Of a stretch of 64,000 nucleotides of DNA, positions 33,765 through 43,388 are shown in pieces. This stretch comes from Glycocaulis profundi (lineage in GTDB: Bacteria > Pseudomonadota > Alphaproteobacteria > Caulobacterales > Maricaulaceae). The stretch covers positions 18,220 to 82,219 of the forward strand of contig VJOU01000005.1 of the NCBI GenBank assembly GCA_007050995.1, given 5' to 3'. The position numbers and the translations under genes are program-made. Numbering within the stretch: the first letter of the stretch is position 1; each line of letters opens with the position of its first letter. The notes under the pieces were generated by a model, which did not search any database, was not told the DNA's origin, and was given only the letters and a program-made list of their open reading frames with translations.

Positions 33765-34610
33765 ATGTCCGGCTGGCGCAGGCTGGGGCTGATCGCCGGG
33801 GGCGGGGACCTGCCCGCCCGCGTGGCAGAGGCGTGCGCCGCGGAGGGCCGTCTGGGACTGGTGGTGGCCCTGAAGGGCTTCGCCGATCCGACCCGTTACG
33901 ATGGCGCGATTGAGCGGGGGCTGGGCCAGTTCGGCAAGGTGATCGAGGACCTGCGCGCGGCGGGGTGCGACGCGGTCTGCTTCGCGGGCATCGTGACCCG
34001 GCCTGACTTCCGCACTCTGGTCCCTGACTGGGGGGGCGCGAAACTGCTGCCCAAGGCGGTCGCCGCGGCGGTCAAGGGCGATGACGCCCTGCTGCGCGTG
34101 ATCGTGGGCGGGTTCGAAGACGCGGGCTTCCATGTCGTCGGCGCGCAGGAGGTCTGCGAAGGCCTGCTCGCCGCGGCGGGACCCGTGGGCGCGCTTTCGC
34201 CCGATGACGCCCAGCTCGCCGACGCCCGAAAGGCCCTTGAGATCGCGGCGGCCACCGGCGCGCTCGATATCGGACAGGGCGCGGTGGTGTGCGAGGGACT
34301 GGTTCTGGCCGTGGAGGCTCAGGAAGGCACCGATCTCATGCTCGCCCGCGTCGCCGCGCTGCCCGAAGCGCTGCGTGGCACGCCCCAGGCGAGGCGCGGC
34401 GCGCTGGCCAAGCGGCCCAAGCCCCAGCAGGAGCGGCGCATCGATCTGCCCGTGATCGGCGTCTCGACGGTGCAGGGCGCGGCGAAGGCGGGGCTGGCGG
34501 GCATCGCCGTGCCGGCCGGGGGCGCGCTGATCCTTGGCCGTGAGGCCGTCGCCGAAGCCGCCGACGCGGCGGGACTCTACGTCATCGGCCTGCCCGTGGA
34601 GGAGGGGTGA
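33765..34610 (+). CDS. lpxI: UDP-2,3-diacylglucosamine pyrophosphatase LpxI
   Basis: Hydrolyses UDP-2,3-diacylglucosamine to lipid X; LpxI (formerly DUF1009) replaces LpxH in alphaproteobacteria. The 281-residue product begins LGLIAGGGDLPARVAEAC (about residues 5-22), a typical LpxI start, and contains the conserved central and C-terminal stretches GDDALLRVIVGGFEDAGFHV and RRIDLPVIGVSTVQ. It stands between lpxA and lpxB, the normal order when lpxI is used. Its stop overlaps the lpxB start (GTGA). Confidence 0.93.
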   Translation: MSGWRRLGLIAGGGDLPARVAEACAAEGRLGLVVALKGFADPTRYDGAIERGLGQFGKVIEDLRAAGCDAVCFAGIVTRPDFRTLVPDWGGAKLLPKAVAAAVKGDDALLRVIVGGFEDAGFHVVGAQEVCEGLLAAAGPVGALSPDDAQLADARKALEIAAATGALDIGQGAVVCEGLVLAVEAQEGTDLMLARVAALPEALRGTPQARRGALAKRPKPQQERRIDLPVIGVSTVQGAAKAGLAGIAVPAGGALILGREAVAEAADAAGLYVIGLPVEEG

Positions 34611-35773
34611 GGCCCCCCCGCGTCTTTCTGGTCGCCGCTGAGCCTTCAGGCGATCTGCTGGGCGCGGATCTGGCGCGCGCGCTGAAAGCGGCGGACCCGG
34701 ACGTCGAGCTGGCGGGCTTGGGCGGACCGGCGATGGCGGCGGAGGGGATCGACAGCGCGGCGGATATCTCCGGGCTGTCCGTGCTGGGCCTGTTCGACGG
34801 TTTGCGCATCCTGAAACTGGTTAATCAGAGAGCCGAGGAGACCGCGCTCGCCGCCCGCGAATTCGGCGCGGACGCGGTGGTCCTGATCGACAGCTGGGGC
34901 TTCATGCTGCGCGCCGCGTGGAAGACGCGCGAGCATCATCCCGGCGCGCTGCGGATCAAGTATGTCGGCCCGCAGGTCTTCGCCACGCGGCCGAAACGCG
35001 CCAAGGCGCTGGCCGAGGCGGTCGATCACCTGCTGGCGATCCATCCCTTCGATCCGCCCTATTTCGAGCCCTACGGTCTGGACGTCACCTTCGTGGGCAA
35101 TCCTGCGCTTGAGCGTGATCTGAGCGGGGACGGCCCGGCCTTCCGCGCGCGGCACGGAATGGAGGCGGGCGCCACGCTGGCGCTGGTGCTGTTCGGCAGC
35201 CGCCGGTCCGAACTGACGCGATTGTTTCCGCATTTCGCCGACACCGTCGCACGCCTGTCCAAGGCCCGCCCCGGCGTGCGCTTCGCCGCGCCGCTGGCTC
35301 CGGCCATCGCGGAGGAGGCGCGGGCCATGATCGCGGCCGATCCCCGGCTGTCGGCCCTCGTCACGGTGGATGGCGACGAGCGGCTGGACGCCTTTGCCGC
35401 CGCGGATCTGGCGCTGGCCTGCTCGGGCACGGCGACGCTGGAACTGGCGCGGGTGGGGGTGCCCACCGTGGCCGCCTACCGGCTGGGCTGGATGAGCTGG
35501 GCGCTGGCGCGGGCCGTTCTGATGAAGTCGCGCTATATCAGCCTGGCCAACATCGCCGCGGGCGAGGAGCTGATCACCGAGCGCGTGCAGACCCGGGCCA
35601 ATGCGGCCAACCTCGTTCCGCCCATGCTCGACCTGATCGACGATCCGGCGGGCCGGGCCGCGCTGTCGGAGCGCCTGAGGGCGGTCACGCGCGAGATGGC
35701 CGGAGAGGGCGGCAGCCCCAGCGCGAATGCGGCCGAAGCCGTGCTGCGCCTGATCCGACAGAAAGCCTCCTGA
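34607..35773 (+). CDS. lpxB: Lipid-A-disaccharide synthase
   Basis: GT-B glycosyltransferase (family GT19) joining lipid X and UDP-diacylglucosamine to the lipid A disaccharide. Motifs: FLVAAEPSGDLLGADLARAL near the N-terminus, KYVGPQVFATRPKRAK, FVGNPALE, LFGSRRSEL and ACSGTATLELARVGVPTV (about residues 270-287). At 388 residues the length is normal. It begins at GTG 34607 within the lpxI stop. It ends the envelope run: a bidirectional terminator follows within 10 bases. Confidence 0.96.
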   Translation: MRPPRVFLVAAEPSGDLLGADLARALKAADPDVELAGLGGPAMAAEGIDSAADISGLSVLGLFDGLRILKLVNQRAEETALAAREFGADAVVLIDSWGFMLRAAWKTREHHPGALRIKYVGPQVFATRPKRAKALAEAVDHLLAIHPFDPPYFEPYGLDVTFVGNPALERDLSGDGPAFRARHGMEAGATLALVLFGSRRSELTRLFPHFADTVARLSKARPGVRFAAPLAPAIAEEARAMIAADPRLSALVTVDGDERLDAFAAADLALACSGTATLELARVGVPTVAAYRLGWMSWALARAVLMKSRYISLANIAAGEELITERVQTRANAANLVPPMLDLIDDPAGRAALSERLRAVTREMAGEGGSPSANAAEAVLRLIRQKAS

Positions 35774-35780
35774 AACGAAA

Positions 35781-35811
35781 AACCCCGGCGAAGCCAGAGC
35801 TTGCCGGGGTT
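35781..35811. terminator. Bidirectional terminator between lpxB and gltA
   Basis: AACCCCGGC at 35781-35789 pairs perfectly with GCCGGGGTT at 35803-35811, loop 13 bases. It lies between two convergent genes (lpxB ending at 35773, gltA ending at 35833). Read from gltA the stem is followed by TTTCG, giving a five-T run from the stem end; read from lpxB the tail is CCTTC, so the signal is stronger for gltA. Confidence 0.85.
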
Positions 35812-35832
35812 CCTTCAGGTCATTTCGAGCGA

Positions 35833-37137
35833 TCAGCGCTGGTTGAGCGGCAGGTAGTCGCGCTCGTTGTCGCCGGTGAAGATCTGGCGCGGACGACCGA
35901 TCTTCTGGCTGGGATCCTCGATCATTTCGGTCCACTGAGCGATCCAGCCCACGGTGCGCGCCAGGGCGAACAGCACGGTGAACATCTCGGTGGGGAAGCC
36001 CATCGCCCGCAGGGTGATGCCCGAATAGAAGTCGATGTTCGGGTAAAGCTTCTTCTCCACGAAGTACTCGTCCTCAAGCGCGATGCGCTCGAGCTCCATG
36101 GCCACGTCCAGCAATGGATCGTTGGTGATGCCCAGCTCGCCGAGAACCTGGTGGCAGGTCTCGCGCATCACCTTCGCGCGCGGATCATAGTTCTTGTAGA
36201 CCCGGTGGCCGAAGCCCATCAGGCGGAACGGATCGTTCTTGTCCTTGGCTTTGCGGATGTATTCGGGGATTTTGTCCACCGAGCCGATTTCGGCCAGCAT
36301 CGACAGCGCCGCCTCGTTTGCGCCGCCATGGGCCGGGCCCCACAGCGAAGCGATGCCCGAGGAGATGCAGGCGAAGGGGTTCGCGCCCGACGAACCCGCC
36401 AGCCGCACCGTGGAGGTGGAGGCGTTCTGCTCGTGGTCGGCGTGCAGGATGAAGATCTTGTCCATGGCCCGCGAGAGGGTCTTGGAGACCTTGTAGTCCT
36501 CGGCCGGCACCGCGAAGCACATGCGCAGGAAGTTGGACGAGTAGTCCAGCTCGTTGCGAGGGCTGATGAAGGGCTGGCCGATGGAGTATTTGTAGGCGCG
36601 CGCGGCGATGGTCGGCATTTTCGCGATCATGCGGTGGCTCGCGATGGTGCGGGCCTCGGGATCGGAGATGTCGGTGCTGTCATGGTAGAAGGCCGACAGG
36701 GCGCCGACCGTGCCGACCATGACCGCCATCGGGTGCGCGTCGCGGCGATAGCCGCGGAAGAACTGGTCGAACTGGTCGTGCAGCATGGTGTGCCGCGTGA
36801 TCGTGTATTCGAAGGTCTCAAGCTCGGACGCGCTGGGCAGCTCGCCGTGAAGCAACAGGTAGGCGACTTCCAGGAAGCTGGAATTGTCCGCCAGCTGGTC
36901 GATGGGGTAGCCGCGATACAGCAGCGTGCCTTCATCGCCGTCGATATAGGTGATCTGGCTTTCACAGCTCGCCGTGGAGGTGAAGCCCGGATCGAAGGTG
37001 AACACGCCCGCGTCCCGGTACAGGGTGCGGATGTCGATCACGTCGGGGCCGACCGAGCCTTTCAGAACCGGCAGGTCATAGGTCTTGCCGTCGATAATGA
37101 GCTGGGCCTTGCCCTTCGCTTCGACTTTGTTCTTCAT
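35833..37137 (-). CDS. gltA: Citrate synthase, type II
   Basis: Condenses acetyl-CoA and oxaloacetate, the entry step of the TCA cycle. The 434-residue protein has the Gram-negative hexameric layout, with an N-terminal beta domain ([19 protein letters not shown]). Catalytic histidines are in [20 protein letters not shown] and [14 protein letters not shown], and the aspartate in NIDFYSG. A TTG eight codons upstream is in frame, but the ATG at 37137 has AGGGG eight bases before it and is preferred. It lies 72 bases downstream of gltX on the same strand. Confidence 0.96.
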   Translation of the reverse strand: MKNKVEAKGKAQLIIDGKTYDLPVLKGSVGPDVIDIRTLYRDAGVFTFDPGFTSTASCESQITYIDGDEGTLLYRGYPIDQLADNSSFLEVAYLLLHGELPSASELETFEYTITRHTMLHDQFDQFFRGYRRDAHPMAVMVGTVGALSAFYHDSTDISDPEARTIASHRMIAKMPTIAARAYKYSIGQPFISPRNELDYSSNFLRMCFAVPAEDYKVSKTLSRAMDKIFILHADHEQNASTSTVRLAGSSGANPFACISSGIASLWGPAHGGANEAALSMLAEIGSVDKIPEYIRKAKDKNDPFRLMGFGHRVYKNYDPRAKVMRETCHQVLGELGITNDPLLDVAMELERIALEDEYFVEKKLYPNIDFYSGITLRAMGFPTEMFTVLFALARTVGWIAQWTEMIEDPSQKIGRPRQIFTGDNERDYLPLNQR

Positions 37138-37209
37138 CAATCCAACCCCTAGCTTTTTCAATCAGTCAGGCTTGTTTCTTCACGTCGTTTCCACCCGGGG
37201 AGGGCGGCG

Positions 37210-38610
37210 TCAGGCCCTGTCGTCGAGCCGGGCCAGCGTCTCTTCGCGGCCCAGGACGGACAGGACGAAACTCATGTCGGGCGCGGGCGCGCCCCCGGTC
37301 AGCGCGGCCCGCAGGGGCTGGCCGACCTTGCCGAAGCCGACGCCTTCAGCCTCGGCGAAATCCTTGAGCGCCTGACCCAGGGCGTCCTCGGACCAGTCGG
37401 ACTGGTCCGCGAGCCGGGCGCGCAGGCGCGACAGCCGGCCGCGCGCCTCGTCATCGATGGCCTTGGCGGTCTTGCCTTCCAGCACGAAGGGCCGGTGGCG
37501 GAGCAGAAAATAGACCTGATCCTCCAACTCCGCGAGGGTTTTCGCCCGGGTTTTCAGCGTGCCGATGGCCTTCACAAGCCATTCCTGCGCCGTCGCGTCC
37601 ATGCGCAGATCGTCGCGCTTGTCGAGCCGCGCCATGAGCAGCGCGATCAGGCGCGCGTCGTCGGCGAGCTTCATGTGGTGGGCGTTCACGCTGGCCATCT
37701 TGTCGAAATCGAGCCGGGCGGGCGCCTTGCCCAGACCCTCGATGCCGAAGGCCTCGATCATCTCCGCGTCGGTGAACAGTTCCTGATCGCCCTTCGCCCA
37801 GCCCAGCCGGAGCAGATAGTTGCGCAGGCCCTCGGGCAGGTAGCCCATGTCGCGATAGGCCTCCACGCCCAGCGCGCCATGGCGCTTGGACAGCTTTTTG
37901 CCGTCCGGGCCGTGGATCAGCGGAATGTGGGCGAAGCGCGGCGCCGTCCAGCCCAGCGCCTGATAGATCTGGCTCTGGCGGCCCGCATTGGTCAGGTGGT
38001 CGTCGCCGCGGATGACGTGGGTAACGCCCATGTCGTGATCGTCCACCACGACGGCGAGATTGTAGGTGGGCGCGCCGTCCGCGCGCAGCAGCACCAGATC
38101 GTCGAACTCCTTCGCCGCCCAGCGCACGTCGCCCTGGACCAGATCGGCGACCACGACATCGGTGTCGGGCGCACGGAAGCGGACCACGAAGGGCGCGCCT
38201 TCGGGCGCTTCGGAGGCGTCCCGGTCCCGCCAGGGCGAGCGCAGAGCGCGGCCCTCGGCGAAGGCGGCCTCGCGCAGGGCCTCGACCTCTTCAGGGGTGG
38301 CGTAGCAACGGAAGGCCGCGCCGTTCGCGATCAGCTGTTCGACGGCTTCACGATGCCGGTCCGCGCGGGCGAACTGGGAGACGGGCTCGCCTTCCCAGGT
38401 GACGCCCAGCCATTCGAGACCGTCCAGAATCGCCTTCACCGCGTCGTCGCTGGAGCGCGCGCGGTCGGTGTCTTCTATGCGCAGCTTGAACGTTCCGCCG
38501 TTCCGACGGGCGAAAAGATAGTTGAACAGCGCCGTCCGGGCCCCTCCAATGTGAAGGTAGCCGGTGGGCGAGGGGGCGAAACGGGTGACGATTTCTAGGC
38601 TGTTCTGCAC
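37210..38610 (-). CDS. gltX: Glutamyl-tRNA synthetase
   Basis: Class I synthetase charging tRNA-Glu. The HIGH motif appears in APSPTGYLHIGGARTALFNY about ten residues from the start, and the KMSKS equivalent as KLSKRHGALGV. The C-terminal anticodon-binding helices follow. The open frame continues upstream to 38943, but nothing there resembles the family. GTG at 38610 (V-Q-N-S-L-E-I-V-T-R) gives the usual 466 residues. Many alphaproteobacteria carry two gltX copies, one charging tRNA-Gln; only this one is in the window. It is divergent from comEC. Confidence 0.94.
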   Translation of the reverse strand: MQNSLEIVTRFAPSPTGYLHIGGARTALFNYLFARRNGGTFKLRIEDTDRARSSDDAVKAILDGLEWLGVTWEGEPVSQFARADRHREAVEQLIANGAAFRCYATPEEVEALREAAFAEGRALRSPWRDRDASEAPEGAPFVVRFRAPDTDVVVADLVQGDVRWAAKEFDDLVLLRADGAPTYNLAVVVDDHDMGVTHVIRGDDHLTNAGRQSQIYQALGWTAPRFAHIPLIHGPDGKKLSKRHGALGVEAYRDMGYLPEGLRNYLLRLGWAKGDQELFTDAEMIEAFGIEGLGKAPARLDFDKMASVNAHHMKLADDARLIALLMARLDKRDDLRMDATAQEWLVKAIGTLKTRAKTLAELEDQVYFLLRHRPFVLEGKTAKAIDDEARGRLSRLRARLADQSDWSEDALGQALKDFAEAEGVGFGKVGQPLRAALTGGAPAPDMSFVLSVLGREETLARLDDRA

Positions 38611-38703
38611 GTGCGGATTTTGCTGCGCTGCGAAGGGGAGCGGATCATTAGCATGGCCCGCGCGAGGATAGATAGTCTCAGCCTGAACTCGGCCTGACAC
38701 GTC

Positions 38704-40800
38704 ATGGTGATGGCGGCCGGGTTCAGCGTGACGGGAACGGATATGGGCCGGCTGGCCCGCATCCGCCAGCACGCGCGCGCGACTTTCCCCAGCCCGGCCC
38801 GGCTTCTGGTCTGGACGCCGGTCGCCATGGGCGCCGGCGCGGCGGCGTATTTCTCCCTGAGCGCCGAACCGCCCGAAGCCCTGCGGGTCTGGCTGTGGCT
38901 GGCCGCGGCGTGCCTTCTGGCGCTGGCCGTCATGGCGCGGCACCGTTCCGTCCTGCTCTGCGCGGCGATCCTGTTCGCCTTCGCGCTGATCGGCTTCGCC
39001 TCGGCGCAGGGACGCGCGATGTCGGCCGCGCCTGCCGTGAGCGTGGAGCCCTGGGAGCGCGCGCGGACGGTCGAGGGCTGGATCGAGCGGGTGGAGCGGT
39101 CGGGATCACGCGAGCGGGTGCTGGTCCGGGTCAGCGCGCTGCAGGGCGCTGAAGCGCCGCCCCGGCGCGTGCGGGTGGTGGTGAACCGGGGCGAGCTGCG
39201 GCCCGGCGACGGCGTGCGCCTGCGCGCGGTCCTGTCCTCGCCCCGCGGACCGCGCGCGCCGGGCGGGTATGACGCGGAGCGGGCGAGCTGGTTTCAGGGC
39301 ATAGCCCTGACCGGATTTGCCATCGCCGCCCCCGAACCCGCCGCGGTGGATGGCGACCGCATGAAGCGCGGCTTCCTGCAATGGCGGTGGGACCTGGCCG
39401 AGCGGCTGCGAGCGTCTGCAGGAGAACGCACCGGCGGGATCATCGCCGCGCTGCTCACGGGAGACCGATCAGGCATCGAGAACGACGACGCCGAAGCCCT
39501 GCGCATGTCGGGGCTGGGCCATATCCTGGCGATCTCGGGTCTGCACATGGCGCTGGTCGCGGGCGGCATCTATTTCGCCGCGCGGTGGTTGTTCGCCGCC
39601 ATCGATCCATTCGCCCGCGCCCATGATCCGCGCAAGCCCGCCGCCCTGATCGCGCTGCTGGCGGGGGCGGGGTATCTGATCCTGTCCGGCGCTGGGGTGC
39701 CGACCCAGCGCGCCTTTGTGATGGTGGCGGTGGTGATGGCCGGGGTGCTGCTCGACCGGCGCGGCATCTCCATGCAGTCGCTGGCCATCGCCGCGCTGAT
39801 CGTGCTGGCGCTGGCGCCCGAAAGCGTCGTCATGGTCGGCTTCCAGATGAGCTTCGCGGCCACCGCGGCCCTGATCGCGGTCTACGAGATGTGGCGAAGG
39901 CACGGGCCGCAGCCGCTGGGCCCGAAGGGCGTGATGGCCCGCTTCGGCGACTGGGCGCTGGCCCTGTTCATCACCTCGCTGGTGGCCGGGGCGGCGACCG
40001 GGGCGTTCGCGGTGTTTCATTTCCAGCGCATGGCCATCTACGGGCTGGGCGCGAACATGCTGGCCATGCCGGTGTTCACGTTGTGGGTCATGCCGTTCAG
40101 CGTGGTCGGCCTGATCGCCGCGCCGCTGGGCGTGGAGGGGCCGTTCCTGTGGGTCGCGGACAAGGGCATGGGGATCGTGCTGGACATCGCCCACCAGACC
40201 AGCGCGCTGCCCGGCGCGGCCGTGCCCGCCATCGCCGCGCCGGGCTTCGTGGTGGCGATCTACGGGCTGGGCTTCACCTTCCTGACGGTGGGGCAGGGGA
40301 TGATGCGGGCCGCCGGGCTGGCGGTGCTGGCCTCGGCCTATGCCGTCTGGGCCTTCCAGCCGCCGCCCCACCTCATGGTCACCGAGAGCGGGGTGGTGGT
40401 CGCGCGTTTCGGGGAGGATGAAGCCTTCACCGTCACAGACCGGCGGCGGGGCCGGTTCGACGCGGGGATTTTCCTGCAGCGCGCGGGTGCGGGGAACGTC
40501 ACGCCTGAGCGGGCTTCGCTGGCCTGCGACAGCCTGGGCTGCACCGGCGTGACGCGGGAGGGTCTGCGGGTTTCGGTGGCGGACAGCGTGCAGGCTCTGG
40601 AGGACGATTGCGACATGGTCGACATGGTCGTCGTCCGGGGGCGGGTTTCTGAGTGGCAGAGGCGGCGGTGCGCGGCGCTGGTTCTGGACGAGACCGCGCG
40701 GGCCGAGCTCGGCGGAATCGACATCTGGATCCGGGACGGCGCCATCAGCCGCGCCCGGGCGGCCTACCGCGAGCGCGGCGACCGCCTCTGGACGCGCTGA
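38704..40800 (+). CDS. comEC: ComEC/Rec2 family DNA-uptake channel protein
   Basis: Polytopic inner-membrane protein that forms the channel for single-stranded DNA entry in competent bacteria. The 698-residue product has N-terminal helices, an OB-like soluble domain (about residues 100-210) and the competence core with motifs such as ALLTGDRSGIENDDAEALR, GLGHILAISGLHMALVAGG and AGVPTQRAFVM. The C-terminal metallo-beta-lactamase domain of Bacillus ComEC is missing: no HxHxDH is found, only a short soluble tail. This form is usual in alphaproteobacteria. The start could also be ATG 38743. It is divergent from gltX and ends three bases from the convergent lexA. Confidence 0.9.
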   Translation: MVMAAGFSVTGTDMGRLARIRQHARATFPSPARLLVWTPVAMGAGAAAYFSLSAEPPEALRVWLWLAAACLLALAVMARHRSVLLCAAILFAFALIGFASAQGRAMSAAPAVSVEPWERARTVEGWIERVERSGSRERVLVRVSALQGAEAPPRRVRVVVNRGELRPGDGVRLRAVLSSPRGPRAPGGYDAERASWFQGIALTGFAIAAPEPAAVDGDRMKRGFLQWRWDLAERLRASAGERTGGIIAALLTGDRSGIENDDAEALRMSGLGHILAISGLHMALVAGGIYFAARWLFAAIDPFARAHDPRKPAALIALLAGAGYLILSGAGVPTQRAFVMVAVVMAGVLLDRRGISMQSLAIAALIVLALAPESVVMVGFQMSFAATAALIAVYEMWRRHGPQPLGPKGVMARFGDWALALFITSLVAGAATGAFAVFHFQRMAIYGLGANMLAMPVFTLWVMPFSVVGLIAAPLGVEGPFLWVADKGMGIVLDIAHQTSALPGAAVPAIAAPGFVVAIYGLGFTFLTVGQGMMRAAGLAVLASAYAVWAFQPPPHLMVTESGVVVARFGEDEAFTVTDRRRGRFDAGIFLQRAGAGNVTPERASLACDSLGCTGVTREGLRVSVADSVQALEDDCDMVDMVVVRGRVSEWQRRRCAALVLDETARAELGGIDIWIRDGAISRARAAYRERGDRLWTR

Positions 40801-40803
40801 GTG

Positions 40804-41484
40804 TCAGTGATAGCGGCGGATGAGGCCGACCAGGCGGCCCTGCACCTTGACCCGGTCCGGCCCGAAGATGCGGGTCTCGTAGGCGGGGTTGGCGGCTTCG
40901 AGCGCGATGGAGTTGCCCTTGCGGCGCAGGCGTTTGAGGGTGGCTTCCTCGTCATCGACCAGAGCGACGACGATCTCGCCGTTACCCGCGGTGTCGCCGC
41001 GGCGGATCACCACCACGTCGCCGTCCAGAATGCCCGCCTCGATCATGGAGTCGCCCTGGACCTCGAGCGCGAAATGTTCGCCCTTGGAGATCATGTCGGG
41101 CGGCACGGCCAGCCGGTCCTTCTCGTGCTGGATGGCCTCGATGGGCACGCCTGCGGCGATGCGGCCCAGGATGGGCACGTCGATGGATTCAGAGGCGGGC
41201 GCGGCGGGCCGGGAGAAGTCGCCCTTGACCACGTTGTCGTCAGCGCCGGGCACGGCGCGTATGGCGGAGGTGTCGGGCAGCTTGAGCACTTCGAGGGCGC
41301 GGGCGCGGTGGGGCAGGCGGCGGATGAAACCGCGCTCCTCGAGCGCGCTGACAAGGCGGTGAACGCCCGATTTGGAGGCCAGGTTCAGCGCGTCCTTCAT
41401 CTCGTCGAAGGAGGGCGAGACACCGTCCTCGGACAGACGCTTGTGGATGAACAGGAGCAGTTCGCGCTGTTTCTTGGTGAGCAT
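40804..41484 (-). CDS. lexA: LexA repressor, SOS regulator
   Basis: Represses SOS genes until RecA-ssDNA filaments trigger its self-cleavage. The 226-residue protein has the N-terminal winged helix ([36 protein letters not shown]), the cleavage bond Ala111-Gly112 (GRIAAGVP), catalytic Ser146 ([10 protein letters not shown]) and Lys184 ([10 protein letters not shown]). Its promoter (41507-41559) carries its own boxes, and the same pattern precedes the SidA-like gene at 17261. It follows trpC on the minus strand with a 93-base gap. Confidence 0.97.
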   Translation of the reverse strand: MLTKKQRELLLFIHKRLSEDGVSPSFDEMKDALNLASKSGVHRLVSALEERGFIRRLPHRARALEVLKLPDTSAIRAVPGADDNVVKGDFSRPAAPASESIDVPILGRIAAGVPIEAIQHEKDRLAVPPDMISKGEHFALEVQGDSMIEAGILDGDVVVIRRGDTAGNGEIVVALVDDEEATLKRLRRKGNSIALEAANPAYETRIFGPDRVKVQGRLVGLIRRYH

Positions 41485-41506
41485 GCCGCCCTCTTGTCAG
41501 GCTTAA

Positions 41507-41559
41507 GAACAAAAGCAGAAACTTGAAGATGTTCTATGCCTGTTCCGAATCCCCGTCAA
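41507..41559 (-). promoter_or_regulatory. lexA promoter with SOS boxes
   Basis: On the minus strand the promoter reads TTGACG (41554-41559), a 17-base spacer and TAGAAC (41531-41536). A perfect GTTC-N7-GTTC box (41531-41545) covers the -10 element and half the spacer. A second, imperfect box, GAAC-N7-GAAA on the plus strand (41507-41521), lies 24 bases further down near the start site. A GANTC methylation site (41547-41551) lies in the spacer. The layout implies autorepression by LexA. Confidence 0.88.
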
Positions 41560-41577
41560 GGGAAACCGGACGGCAGT

Positions 41578-42372
41578 TCAGCCGCGGCCCATCAGCGTGC
41601 GGGTGGCGGCGGCCACATCGTCCTGCCGCATCAGGCTTTCACCCACCAGCAGCGCCTTGGCGCCCGCCTCCTTGAGCCGGGCGGCGTCGGCGGGGGTGAA
41701 GATGCCGCTTTCGGCGACCAGGAAGACATCGTCGCTGGCCATGGGCGCCAGCGATTCGAACGTCTCCAGAGAGGTCTCGAAGGTTCGCAGATCGCGGTTG
41801 TTCACGCCGATCAGCGGGGAGGGCAGGTCGAGGGCGCGGGCCATCTCCTTGGCGTCGTGGACCTCGACAAGCGCATCCATGCCCCAGCGGTGGGCCTCCT
41901 CGATCAGCCCGGCGGCGTCCTCGTCGGTCAGGCAGGCCATGATCACCAGGATGCAATCCGCGCCCAGAGCGCGGGATTCGGCGACCTGATAGCGCTCGAA
42001 CATGAAATCCTTGCGCAGAACCGGCAGCTTGCAGGCGTTTCTTCCCGCTTCGAGATAGCTGTCATCCCCTTGGAAGCTGGGTGCGTCGGTGAGGATGGAC
42101 AGGCAATCCGCCCCGCCGTCCTCATAGGCCTTGGCGAGTGCGGGGGGATCGAAGTCGGCGCGGATCAGGCCCTTGGAGGGGCTGGCCTTCTTGATCTCGG
42201 CGATCAGGGCGAGACCGTTGACCGCCGCGCCGCGTCTGAGCGCGCCCAGAAAACCCCGCGTGTCGCCTGAGGCCGCCGCGGCTTCGGCCACGGCTTCATA
42301 GGGGCGGGCCTTCTCGCGTTCGGCCACGTCGGCGCGTTTGTAGGCCTCGATCTTTTCGAGCACGTCGCTCAT
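41578..42372 (-). CDS. trpC: Indole-3-glycerol phosphate synthase
   Basis: TIM-barrel enzyme closing the indole ring in tryptophan synthesis. The 264-residue protein shows the family's [20 protein letters not shown] (about residues 58-77), [12 protein letters not shown], the AECD-like strand [26 protein letters not shown] and [16 protein letters not shown]. It is not fused to TrpF, unlike E. coli. It overlaps trpD by four bases (ATGA type). The usual neighbours moaC and moeA, found after trpC in many alphaproteobacteria, are absent; lexA comes next. Confidence 0.96.
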   Translation of the reverse strand: MSDVLEKIEAYKRADVAEREKARPYEAVAEAAAASGDTRGFLGALRRGAAVNGLALIAEIKKASPSKGLIRADFDPPALAKAYEDGGADCLSILTDAPSFQGDDSYLEAGRNACKLPVLRKDFMFERYQVAESRALGADCILVIMACLTDEDAAGLIEEAHRWGMDALVEVHDAKEMARALDLPSPLIGVNNRDLRTFETSLETFESLAPMASDDVFLVAESGIFTPADAARLKEAGAKALLVGESLMRQDDVAAATRTLMGRG

Positions 42373-43388
42373 GCGTCCGCTCCGGTGATGGCGACCAGCC
42401 GGTCCAGCGCGGCTTTCGCGCGGCCGTCGTCTATGCTGGCGGCGGCCTGCGCCGCGCCGTCTGCGAGGTTTTCAGCCAGCCCCGCGATGACCAGCGACGC
42501 GGCGGCGTTCAGCAGCACGATGTCGCGATAGGCCCCCGGCTCGCCGTCCAGAAGCGCCTTCAGGGCCACGGCGTTGTACTGCGGGTCGCCGCCCTTGAGG
42601 TCGTCGAGGTTGGCGCGCGGCAGGCCGGCGTCCTCGGGCGTGACGGTGAAGACGCGCACCGCGCCGTCCTTCAGTTCGGCCACATGGCTCTCGCCGGTGG
42701 TGGTCAGTTCGTCCAGCCCGTCCGAACCGTGGACCACCCAGGCCCGCTCCGCGCCCAGATCGCGCAGGGCCTCGGCGACTGGCTCCAGCCATCGCGCGTC
42801 GAACACGCCCAGAAGCTGGCGCGTGGCGCCGGCGGGATTGGACAGGGGGCCGAGCAGGTTGAACACGGTCCGTACGCCCAGTATCCGCCGCGCCGGGCCG
42901 ACATGGCGCACCGCGCCGTGATGGGCCTGGGCGAACAGGAAGCCGACCTTCGCTTCGCGCAGGGCGCGCTCCACGGCGTCTTTGGAGGCGAAGAGGTTGA
43001 TGCCGCAGGCTTCGAGGATCTCCGCCGAGCCCGATTTGGACGAGGCGGCCTTGTTGCCGTGTTTGGCCACCGTCGCGCCCGCGCCCGCGGCCACCAGGGC
43101 GGCGGCGGTGGAGATGTTCCAGGTGCCGCGCGCGTCCCCGCCCGTGCCGCAGGTGTCGATGGCGCCTGCGGGCGCGTCGATGCGGGTCATGCGCGCGCGC
43201 ATCGCCCGCGCGCCGACGGCCAGAACCTCGGGCGTCTCGCCCACGGCGGCCAGCCCCATCAGGAAGGCGCCGATCTCCACGGGGTCGGCCTCGCCCTCCA
43301 TCAGCGCGTCGAATGCAGATTCCAGCGCGTCGGCGGCGGGCAGGCGGCCCGCGGCGAGCGCCTGTATGGACGGCTTGAGCGCGCTCAC
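42369..43388 (-). CDS. trpD: Anthranilate phosphoribosyltransferase
   Basis: Transfers phosphoribose from PRPP to anthranilate. The 339-residue protein has the glycine-rich PRPP motif [17 protein letters not shown] (about residues 78-94), [19 protein letters not shown] (about residues 109-127) and [17 protein letters not shown]. Length is typical and there is no fusion with the glutaminase TrpG, which is encoded separately upstream and overlaps by four bases (GTGA). The start is GTG at 43388. Confidence 0.96.
   Translation of the reverse strand: MSALKPSIQALAAGRLPAADALESAFDALMEGEADPVEIGAFLMGLAAVGETPEVLAVGARAMRARMTRIDAPAGAIDTCGTGGDARGTWNISTAAALVAAGAGATVAKHGNKAASSKSGSAEILEACGINLFASKDAVERALREAKVGFLFAQAHHGAVRHVGPARRILGVRTVFNLLGPLSNPAGATRQLLGVFDARWLEPVAEALRDLGAERAWVVHGSDGLDELTTTGESHVAELKDGAVRVFTVTPEDAGLPRANLDDLKGGDPQYNAVALKALLDGEPGAYRDIVLLNAAASLVIAGLAENLADGAAQAAASIDDGRAKAALDRLVAITGADA

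Noticed and set aside
37138..37161. TTG start giving eight extra residues on citrate synthase
   Set aside because: The ATG at 37137 has a better ribosome site (AGGGG eight bases ahead) and the usual N-terminus.
38611..38943. Upstream extension of gltX
   Set aside because: The extra 111 codons show no synthetase similarity and overlap the comEC promoter and 5' end; the HIGH region sits next to the GTG at 38610.
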